45,678 nt of DNA from a virus. The translations under genes were made by a program, and so were the position numbers. Location of the stretch: the IMG/VR virus record IMGVR_UViG_3300011013_000026, positions 1 to 45,678 of that record, one strand, 5' to 3'. Every line of letters starts with the position of its first letter. Positions within the stretch are counted from its first letter, which is position 1. The notes beneath the pieces were generated by a model. It had not been told where the DNA came from. It made no database searches and saw only the letters and a program-made list of their open reading frames with translations. Below are positions 9,713-17,652 of this stretch, one piece after another.

Positions 9713-12700
9713 ATGTCAAATTATCCATCACAATTAGATACTGATGCACAGCTGCCTCGCGTTGCTGACAATGTTACTGAAATAGGCGGAGAAGCTATTG
9801 ACGCGCTTCGTGAGGCCGTTTTTGCAGTCCAGGCAGCCCTGGGCGCGAGCCCCCAAGGTGCTACCGCAGACTTGGTCACACGGCTTTCTCAGTCACTTAA
9901 CGATGACGGCACCTTAAAGGCGTCGGCACTTATAGCGGCCGGCCTAATTGCGCTCCCCATTGTGAATTCGCAAGTTGGTGCGACTGCCGCTATTTTAGAG
10001 TCAAAATTAGACCTAGATATAGCTACACAGGTTTTGCAGGACCAAATATCATCAAATGATATAGATATTACTGCCCTGCAAGATGCAATTGCAGATTTGC
10101 TAAACAGATTTGCTCAACATATTGCTGGAACTGCTTTCAGGCATGATACCTCTATGATCGACTTAGCCACTGCTTTGACTGGTATAGTTGCGGCAGATTT
10201 AGACACGGCCTTAGTGGCAATGAATGTAAGGTTTATTAATCATGCGGCAACTACTGCGGTAGGTGCTCATGGGGCTAGCAATATATCGGTTGTCAATAAC
10301 TTCCAAACAATCAGCGCCACTGATGCTCAGACAGCTTTTGAAGAGCTTGATCAAATAAGGGCAATAGAATTTATTCGCCATAGAGATGACATGCATTCAA
10401 ATGGCTTTAATTTCTGGGCCAATTCTACAGATGGCTATAATGTATATCAGCAAATATATCCTACTACTTCAGGAACAACCACCGGCATTATTCTGGGCGG
10501 GCGTAGAAATGTATTTGAGTTTGCAGGTGTAGCTTTGGCTGGGCTTGGCATTTCTCAAGGTGATGTACTAGTTATAACTTCTGGCACATCAGCAGGCAAT
10601 TATATCATTGACGATGTTGGTCCCCGGGCAATAGTAGGCGTCAAGCCGGCGTTAGATATAGACCAGCTAGAAACTACGCGTATTTTCTTTGACGGATATG
10701 ATGGAATAGATGGCTATGTAGAGGCCTCTGTTTTTGCTCAAAGCAGCACTGCTTTGCTAAAGGGGAACGCTGCCCCAACTATTCATCAATCTGATATAAG
10801 AGTAGATAGTATACAGTTTTCTCGTCCAAATGCCGCACGCGCAGTATCTCTTGGATTAAGTCCCTCCCTTATTATCGGCACAGAAACACTTGTAATAGAG
10901 GCAGGCGTAGACACGGGCGCAGTTCGTACTATTACTATAAATAATTTAAATCTAGATAGAAACGGAGTAATACAGCCTGTTCCAACTGTAGATTCAGTAG
11001 TCGGGAGAATAAATAGTGTTTTTCAAAATCGTACAGACGGTTACGCTTTTCCGGTAGCAGCTTATAGAGTGGGCGATGAACTCATGCTGGCTCACAACTG
11101 GCAAGAGCATGTGGACTACACTTTGAGGGTTTTATCCACAGGCACTGCTAACTTCACGCTTGGTCTTGATGGGTATGGCGCTGCGATAGAGGATGCATTT
11201 CTCACTCCTACTCTAAGTGGTAATTTTGTAGTTAATGGATTTAGATATAGTAATTTTGCTACTATTCTTAATGGAACAGCTACCATACCAGGCCCATCTT
11301 CTACTACACTTATAATGGATGGAACCGTAAACCCGCTTGCACTAGGAGTAAAAGAAGGGCACTTAGTACAGCTTAAGAGTCATCCAACAGATAATTCTGT
11401 CTTAGGTACATATTATATAATAAATGTATCTACAACAAGTATCGTTGTGCATACAGTTGGCACCCTGGCTGCCGGCTCTGGCATAGAAATAGAAATACTT
11501 CATGATGCTTTACCATTAGAAGATTTTAATACTAATACAAGAGACCAAATCATTGAGGGCTTTGTAGACGCTAATGCCAGAGTTGGCTATAACGAGCGGT
11601 TGAGTTATACAGATAGCATCAGCAATATGAGTATTATTGATGTTAGTGATAATTTTTTGGCCGCTACATATGACCTAACAGTTGCCATTTCTGGAGGAGG
11701 CGTAAGCCTTACCCTCGGAACCCTGGGTAGTCCGGTAATAGTGCCTACTACATTTTCTGGGCAGGTACAAGTATATTCTCCTGCGAATATTGAATTTATT
11801 GTAGTTGACATTACTAGCCCTATAGGGACTGGCACTACCGATGTGGCGGTCAATGACCATATAAATGAAGAAGAAGTGCTTGAGCTTTGTAGCACCAAGA
11901 TAGATGGATTGCTAACAATTTCTAATATTTCAGATAAGCGCCTTTATGGGAGTGTAGGCATAGAGCAGGTCAGGGAGGATTACACTCAGGCGTTTATTGA
12001 GACTCCCATGGCGGAACTGCGTTCTAATGGAATTGCTCGTGGATTCGGAATTATATCTACCGGCTTAGTTGATCCTGCATTATATCCTTCAAATGAAGGC
12101 ATTTCTGTTTTAGGCGGAACAACTTATGTTGCTGGAGTGCGGTGTGATATTGAGTCACGTACGGTAATTTTCCCATCAAGTGCTGATGGCAATTACACTG
12201 TGGCACTTAATGATATAGGATCTTATCAAATAATACCTGAGTCTGACTATAGCGTTGCGGAATTGCTTGATGGCTATAATGGAGAGCTAGCATTAGTTTA
12301 TAAAGTAGAAATGAGCAGCGGTTCGGTGGTCAGCGCTGAGGATTTGCGTTTTTTCATCAATGACTTAGATGACAAATTCGAACTGGTAGTAGACTTTACC
12401 AATCATATGATTGGCAACTTCGCTTCATTTGAGGCAGCGGTTAATTATGCAAATAATTATCCATCTGCAGAAAAATTCACCATACGAGTCGTGTCAAGGA
12501 CTTTAGTAAATGATATTGTAATACCGGCTGGAAGCAGGGATATTACAGTCGAGCTAGATGGATCCGTAAGAAATATCACAGTAGGTTCTGATTGTAAGAT
12601 ACGTTCTAACAGTATTGCTAATAGAGGCTTTTCTCACCTTATTGGTACATTTACCGTGGGAGCGGGATGCACCTCCTTAGAGGTTGAGAACTTAAATATT

Positions 12701-15700
12701 GATGGCTACGTATCGCTTGCTGGCACATCAGCGCAAGAAGCTTTGTTCCGCAATACTATATTTACTGGAACGAGCAATCAGCTGATTACAAATGGTACCA
12801 TAACAAGCAAGATCGAAGTTGACGGATGCGGGTTTGAGAACGGGCACGACGGGATTATACTGGATGGCGTCGGCACGCTAGTGGTTAATAATTGCACATT
12901 TAGTGGCGGACAGATATATAGTAATGCTGGCACTTTGTGGCGCGTCACGGAAACTGTTTTTGATCAAGCAGTTATTAATGGCACTGTGTCTTTGGCAGAA
13001 TTTGAAGGAGTGCGGTTCGTAAATCATACAGACCCAGGCACTGACATAATTGCTATATCTGGCCTGGCTCGCATAAGGAATTCCATATTTGAGGACATCA
13101 CTTTGTCTTCAAATAGAATAATAGGCAATACTGATTTAATTGATTCCTGTATATTTGACACTGTATTGCTTACTAGCACAGGCGAGCTGATTAATGATAC
13201 GGCGGCCCTAATAAGTAATTGTCAGTTTTTAAACGGGACTTATATAAATGGGCCTTCAGTTGTTTGTAGGCGATTCCATAATAATATAAAAGATGCAAAT
13301 AATGAAGTCCTCATAGACTGTTCAGAGTCTTTTGTGGGCAATACTGGATTTGGGTCAGTAAGGAGCAATGCAGGCTCGGCAGCACTTAGCCTGGTCTCAG
13401 GAAATAAATTCGCTTCTTCAAGCACTTACGGCTATGCTGTAGACTTGACTGCGGCTACAGTTAACGCCAACCCAATTATAATTGGTAATGACTTCTCCCT
13501 ACTGGCTGGAGCAGACGCTATAACGCTAGACAGCGTATCTGAGAATACGAAAGTAATGAATAATCATTTTGAGGGCACTGATGCAACTAGCTCAGGAGTG
13601 GCTGTGTCAAACGCAAATGATGTATTTATTCATAATAACACTTTCGAGCTATGCACTGCAGTAACTAGCACTGTGCAGGTAGGCAGGTTAAGCATAGTTA
13701 GCAATTCTATAGCTGCTGTTACAGCAACTTCTTTATTAGTGGGAGATGACTTTACGTTTGCCCATAATACTAGCGCTGGGGGGACATTTACACTGGCAGC
13801 AGGGATAGCGATTAATGATGCTAAGATTACAGACAATGTATCATCTGGCATTTTCCAAGTAATGGTGCCTATAATAGATTCTTTAGTTAGCGGCAATAGC
13901 TTTGCTTCGCTTAATTTACGGGCTGACATGACAACCAGTATTCTTACAAATAATATTGGTTTATTCACCAGTCCGGTGGCCCAGACTTATGACAGGGTAG
14001 TGTGCTCGGGAAATATTGAAGGATGGATTTCCGGTGAGGAAAATGTCACTTGGCGTGAGAGTATAATTAGCGAAAATTACTTTAGCACGTCAAGTTTTAC
14101 GTTTTCTATCTACAGCCCAGTCGGTGATGTTCCTGCTCTAGTAAATATAAGTCAGAATATTTTCAATGGCAGTGTTATTGTGCAAGCCACCAATGCCATA
14201 CAGCACATTGCGTTTGTAAACAATATGTCAGGCGATCAGGTTTCGCCATTTACTAGTGATCTAAGTTTCACTAGTAGCCTTAACAATTCATTTGTGTCAA
14301 GAAACATAAATTTCTCTATTAGCATTAATACAAGCGCTAATAATACTATCATATCAGAGAATAACCTTACTACTCAAGATATAACGCTTGCTGGAACGGT
14401 AAATACTACGTCTGTTAGTGGTAACTTCGTTTCTACAATTAGTGTTGAATGTGGCAGTACCACAGGATTGTCGATTGCTGGCAATTCTATTGCGTCTAAT
14501 TTAGACATAATGGAAGCCCTGCCTGTTAGTAGAGTGATAACTAAGGCAATTGTTGAAAACAACGTCATTGTGGGCGACTTAAATATTCTTAATAGCCCGG
14601 CTGCAACGGGATTGACAGCTACCTTTACTAATAGTGTTTTAAATAATAATTTCCTATCAGGAAGTATTTATATTGCTAATAGTGGAAATATTGGAATTAA
14701 TGATGTTGTAAATTTCAGCAATAATACTATATCTGGAAACATATCAGGCCCTAATTTTGGCTTATTGACCTATACTTCTGTTCATGCTACGTCTGCACTC
14801 ATAGCTAATAACAATACCATAACTGGCAATCGTGTTGGCGCGATGACGTTATTCAATGGTGCAAGTTTTGCAGACGGTTATGGCTCAGCATTTAGTAATA
14901 ATATATTTGACAGAAACACAATGGACTCTCTTGATATCACTTCCGGGACAGACAATGTGATTGATGCTACGAATTTTACTGTGTCTAACAATATTATTGG
15001 CTCTTCATCTACAGTTAGTGGGTTAAAACTTAATAACTTCCGCTTATTAGGAAATACCATAACTGGTGTGTTTACATTTGACTTGACGAACAACGTTACC
15101 GTGACTGATGGGTCATCAAACGAGTGGGCTCTAACGCGTGATTTAATAATAAATGATAATTCGTTCTCATCTAACGTCATAATACAATTAAGGGCCAATC
15201 CGGCTGTTACTGGCACTCCATTGATTACCGCATTAGAAGGCCTTCGTGTTGTAGGAAATACAATGACGGGCCTATCCCGCCTTATCATACAAAGCCAAAC
15301 ATATGACCCGCTGCGCTATAGCATTGCGCAGGTAGATATTTCTAAAAACAAATTACGCAGTATAGAATTCCTTAACACTATTAGTGATATGGAGGTATCA
15401 GAGTTTAGCATATCAAATAATGTATGTATAGGAGACAATAGTGTTGCCTTAACGCCAGATGACCCCGGTATTTATTTTTCCAATTCTGGAAGTGAGGACT
15501 TTCAGGTAGCTGCCGGAAGTATTTCTAATAATTATGCCGGTACCTTATTCGATGGGACGTCCGCGACCTTCTCTAATAGTCAAGCAGTCATTAGACTCAC
15601 TACATCATCCACTGCCATAGTCAGTGGGCTTTTTACAAATATCAGTATCGTAGGCAACACTGGCTGTACTGTTTTGATGGAAGCACTAGGGGGCGGTATT

Positions 15701-16237
15701 GGCGCTACGCTGTCTTTCCAGCGAGGTATTATTGCTGATAATGCTAACCTATGTATGGTGCTTTCATGCCCCACATCTGGAGACATAGTAACTGTAATTA
15801 ATACCGTTATTACATCTAACACCTTCATTAGTAATAGTGCGTTCTCTTCGTTTTCTTTAGATTCGGTAGGAAGTGGCACCCTACGTTTACAAGGAGTAAC
15901 ATTGGCTTCAAATGTAGTAGCAGATAATTGGGAGCTGGATTTGATAAGTTTCAGAAATCAAAATGTGCTGTCGGGCAATATAGCCCAGGTAGGATCTTTT
16001 GCGCGAATATATTTTGATCCAAGCATTTGGTCAACAAGCACTCACACCAGATTCATAGGCAATTATTTTGAAACATGGGAAACTGTTGGAGTATATACGG
16101 ACGGTGCGGATGCTAATAACTTATCATTTTTCTGGGGAAACACAGGAAATGGTACTACTAACCTTACTGTTAATGGCGTTACAGCCGTAAACTCTACTAC
16201 TGCTAATAACATGACCACAGGCAAGATTAATGCATAG
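9713..16237 (+). CDS. Giant beta-helix tail fibre/spike, paralogue B (2174 aa)
   Basis: Paralogue of the preceding gene. The first ~900 residues match in order, including NYPS.LDTDA.LP, ALIAAGLIALPIV, ILESKL.LDI, the FPV.AY segment, and (R/K)(F/L)F(I/N)ND before an A-V domain that opens the helix. From ~900 to ~2150 comes a very long parallel beta-helix with Asn-rich turns (ISNN, ISGN, VSGN, IVGN), about twice the length of that in paralogue A. The distinct C-terminal sandwich of paralogue A is missing and the protein ends in TTGKINA. Eight DGY motifs are present. Likely a long receptor-binding or depolymerase-type fibre. The start follows AGG with a short spacer. Confidence 0.75.
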   Translation: MSNYPSQLDTDAQLPRVADNVTEIGGEAIDALREAVFAVQAALGASPQGATADLVTRLSQSLNDDGTLKASALIAAGLIALPIVNSQVGATAAILESKLDLDIATQVLQDQISSNDIDITALQDAIADLLNRFAQHIAGTAFRHDTSMIDLATALTGIVAADLDTALVAMNVRFINHAATTAVGAHGASNISVVNNFQTISATDAQTAFEELDQIRAIEFIRHRDDMHSNGFNFWANSTDGYNVYQQIYPTTSGTTTGIILGGRRNVFEFAGVALAGLGISQGDVLVITSGTSAGNYIIDDVGPRAIVGVKPALDIDQLETTRIFFDGYDGIDGYVEASVFAQSSTALLKGNAAPTIHQSDIRVDSIQFSRPNAARAVSLGLSPSLIIGTETLVIEAGVDTGAVRTITINNLNLDRNGVIQPVPTVDSVVGRINSVFQNRTDGYAFPVAAYRVGDELMLAHNWQEHVDYTLRVLSTGTANFTLGLDGYGAAIEDAFLTPTLSGNFVVNGFRYSNFATILNGTATIPGPSSTTLIMDGTVNPLALGVKEGHLVQLKSHPTDNSVLGTYYIINVSTTSIVVHTVGTLAAGSGIEIEILHDALPLEDFNTNTRDQIIEGFVDANARVGYNERLSYTDSISNMSIIDVSDNFLAATYDLTVAISGGGVSLTLGTLGSPVIVPTTFSGQVQVYSPANIEFIVVDITSPIGTGTTDVAVNDHINEEEVLELCSTKIDGLLTISNISDKRLYGSVGIEQVREDYTQAFIETPMAELRSNGIARGFGIISTGLVDPALYPSNEGISVLGGTTYVAGVRCDIESRTVIFPSSADGNYTVALNDIGSYQIIPESDYSVAELLDGYNGELALVYKVEMSSGSVVSAEDLRFFINDLDDKFELVVDFTNHMIGNFASFEAAVNYANNYPSAEKFTIRVVSRTLVNDIVIPAGSRDITVELDGSVRNITVGSDCKIRSNSIANRGFSHLIGTFTVGAGCTSLEVENLNIDGYVSLAGTSAQEALFRNTIFTGTSNQLITNGTITSKIEVDGCGFENGHDGIILDGVGTLVVNNCTFSGGQIYSNAGTLWRVTETVFDQAVINGTVSLAEFEGVRFVNHTDPGTDIIAISGLARIRNSIFEDITLSSNRIIGNTDLIDSCIFDTVLLTSTGELINDTAALISNCQFLNGTYINGPSVVCRRFHNNIKDANNEVLIDCSESFVGNTGFGSVRSNAGSAALSLVSGNKFASSSTYGYAVDLTAATVNANPIIIGNDFSLLAGADAITLDSVSENTKVMNNHFEGTDATSSGVAVSNANDVFIHNNTFELCTAVTSTVQVGRLSIVSNSIAAVTATSLLVGDDFTFAHNTSAGGTFTLAAGIAINDAKITDNVSSGIFQVMVPIIDSLVSGNSFASLNLRADMTTSILTNNIGLFTSPVAQTYDRVVCSGNIEGWISGEENVTWRESIISENYFSTSSFTFSIYSPVGDVPALVNISQNIFNGSVIVQATNAIQHIAFVNNMSGDQVSPFTSDLSFTSSLNNSFVSRNINFSISINTSANNTIISENNLTTQDITLAGTVNTTSVSGNFVSTISVECGSTTGLSIAGNSIASNLDIMEALPVSRVITKAIVENNVIVGDLNILNSPAATGLTATFTNSVLNNNFLSGSIYIANSGNIGINDVVNFSNNTISGNISGPNFGLLTYTSVHATSALIANNNTITGNRVGAMTLFNGASFADGYGSAFSNNIFDRNTMDSLDITSGTDNVIDATNFTVSNNIIGSSSTVSGLKLNNFRLLGNTITGVFTFDLTNNVTVTDGSSNEWALTRDLIINDNSFSSNVIIQLRANPAVTGTPLITALEGLRVVGNTMTGLSRLIIQSQTYDPLRYSIAQVDISKNKLRSIEFLNTISDMEVSEFSISNNVCIGDNSVALTPDDPGIYFSNSGSEDFQVAAGSISNNYAGTLFDGTSATFSNSQAVIRLTTSSTAIVSGLFTNISIVGNTGCTVLMEALGGGIGATLSFQRGIIADNANLCMVLSCPTSGDIVTVINTVITSNTFISNSAFSSFSLDSVGSGTLRLQGVTLASNVVADNWELDLISFRNQNVLSGNIAQVGSFARIYFDPSIWSTSTHTRFIGNYFETWETVGVYTDGADANNLSFFWGNTGNGTTNLTVNGVTAVNSTTANNMTTGKINA

Positions 16238-16245
16238 GAAATAAA

Positions 16246-16698
16246 ATGTCAGAAAAGAGTGCTTTAGATAAAATTGACGAAATACACAGCTTGTTAACAG
16301 CTTTGAACAACAAGGTAGATCTTATTTCTGCCAATGTAGACCTTTTACAAGGAAAAGCAACGAAGAAGATGCTAGCAGATATTGATATTTCGGCATTAAC
16401 AGCTTCAGCGGCTCCCAGGCCTACCGTTAAAGCGCCAGCCCCTAAGGCCAAAACGACCAAAGTAAGGGTTTTTGGCAAAATGTATAGCGCGGATCAAAAA
16501 CCAGTACTTGGGGCTACGGTAAAAATCATTAATTCGTCTAATCAGGTAATTAAAACAACTAAAACAAACAAGGCAGGGCAGTGGTTAGCATTTTTGGATC
16601 CAGGCAAATACTCAATTAGATATTTGAAAGAAAATATGCCCCCCAGTTATAGACTAGCAGTAGTAAAACCAGGTATAAACGAATTAGAAATACTTTGA
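16246..16698 (+). CDS. Small coiled-coil protein with carboxypeptidase-regulatory-like domain (150 aa)
   Basis: ATG follows AGGAA with a normal spacer. Residues ~1-45 are helical and charged (DKIDEIHSLLTALNNKVDL), probably a trimeric coiled coil. Residues ~55-75 are an Ala/Pro/Lys linker. Residues ~75-150 resemble the transthyretin-like fold of carboxypeptidase regulatory domains: V.V.G.(M/V), P(V)LGATVKI, TT.TNKAGQW and LDPGKYSIRY. Such small proteins often decorate virions or link fibres to the tail. Its place between the fibre block and the tail-tube block fits an adaptor or decoration role, but the exact job is unknown. Confidence 0.6.
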   Translation: MSEKSALDKIDEIHSLLTALNNKVDLISANVDLLQGKATKKMLADIDISALTASAAPRPTVKAPAPKAKTTKVRVFGKMYSADQKPVLGATVKIINSSNQVIKTTKTNKAGQWLAFLDPGKYSIRYLKENMPPSYRLAVVKPGINELEIL

Positions 16699-16705
16699 GG
16701 TAAAA

Positions 16706-17494
16706 ATGGCCGGACACGGCATGCAAGTTTTCTCTGACATATTTATGCTGGACAATGTTGTTCAGCATACGGGTATTATGGTGGGCCGCAATATGCTCAT
16801 TGATACCCTCAGAGAGATATTTGCTAAAGATAAAGAATGGCGCTATGTAGCTGATATGTGGGGCTTTCCTAAAACCCCTTCTGGAGTGGGATTATCTACT
16901 ACTGCAGGAATAGAAGATGACTTGACCACAAGGATCTTTATAGGCAGTACGTACCGATATGATATTGCTTACTTGCCAGCAATTACCATCAGACCTACCA
17001 ATATAGCTTACAAGCCAATCTCCTTTAATCAAAATAGAGGAACAATAAAATATGGCTTGCAAAAAATAACTGATGGATATGGAAATACTGATATTTTAAA
17101 AATGCCAGTAGCAATTATGAGAGCTGGTGCCTGGGAGCAGACTTTTGAGGTCAAAATCTCAACTTATAGCGCAGAAGACACACACTCTATTACTGATGTT
17201 GTAATCCAGTCATTACAAGGCACATATAGAGATAACTTGCAGCAAAATGGACTATTTATTAAGAGAATATCCGGCGGTGGGGAAGTAACGGAAAACATCA
17301 GTGAAAATGACCCGGTGTTTCACGCATCTTTAAGTGTAGAAACTTATTCTAATTGGCGCAGAGAAATACCAATTGCCAACATGATAGACAGAGTCTTGCT
17401 CTGTTTTGAATTTGATATTTCAGACCAGGATATCCCCGCCACTGACATGACATACAAGCAAGTGATTGACAATGTCACTTTTAATGCTGCATAA
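16706..17494 (+). CDS. Virion protein, possible tail terminator/completion protein (262 aa)
   Basis: ATG follows GAGG. The protein is mixed alpha/beta with no signal or membrane segment. It opens with a hydrophobic, helix-like start (AGHGMQVFSDIFMLDNVVQ), has IRPTNIAYKPISFNQNRGTI near the middle, and a C-terminal SVETYSNWRREIP...CFEFDIS region. It lies directly upstream of the sheath gene, where myoviruses often keep neck or tail-completion genes such as T4 gp15. I have no diagnostic motif, so the terminator call is positional; a neck or baseplate protein is also possible. One DGY motif is present. Confidence 0.45.
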   Translation: MAGHGMQVFSDIFMLDNVVQHTGIMVGRNMLIDTLREIFAKDKEWRYVADMWGFPKTPSGVGLSTTAGIEDDLTTRIFIGSTYRYDIAYLPAITIRPTNIAYKPISFNQNRGTIKYGLQKITDGYGNTDILKMPVAIMRAGAWEQTFEVKISTYSAEDTHSITDVVIQSLQGTYRDNLQQNGLFIKRISGGGEVTENISENDPVFHASLSVETYSNWRREIPIANMIDRVLLCFEFDISDQDIPATDMTYKQVIDNVTFNAA

Positions 17495-17640
17495 ATCAAG
17501 ATTGATTAAGTATAATCTGCGATGGTAAATGATTTATATGCTAAACTAAAATGCCGCAGGTTATTTGGCCATTTAGAGCATGAAGGGCTGAAATTTCTAT
17601 TAATTATTGAGATATAGTGTGATAGTAATTTAATACTTAT
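17495..17640 (+). promoter_or_regulatory. Non-coding leader before the sheath gene, probable promoter region
   Basis: This gap and the one before the chaperone gene are the largest in the window, and I see no ORF in it. A sigma70-like pair TTGAGA (17607-17612) and TTTAAT (17629-17634), spaced 16 nt apart, would start transcription just before the sheath gene. A TATAAT at 17511-17516 has only a poor -35 partner. An imperfect hairpin (CTAAAATG near 17546 with CATTTAG at 17570-17576) could shape the leader. A promoter here would suit the high demand for sheath and tube. The evidence is pattern only; a phage-specific promoter may be used instead. Confidence 0.3.
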
Positions 17641-17642
17641 TT

Positions 17643-17647
17643 GGGGG
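17643..17647 (+). promoter_or_regulatory. GGGGG ribosome-binding site that sets the sheath start
   Basis: GGGGG ends 5 nt before TTG at 17653, the same arrangement as before the ATG at 3756. The in-frame TTG at 17641 has no such site upstream, so 17653 is the better start. Confidence 0.5.
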
Positions 17648-17652
17648 CTCCC

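Noticed and set aside
17511-17516. TATAAT as a consensus promoter for the sheath gene
   Set aside because: At 17-nt spacing the -35 position reads TGCATA, a poor match, and the nearest TTGACA is 39 nt upstream. It is kept only as part of the leader description.
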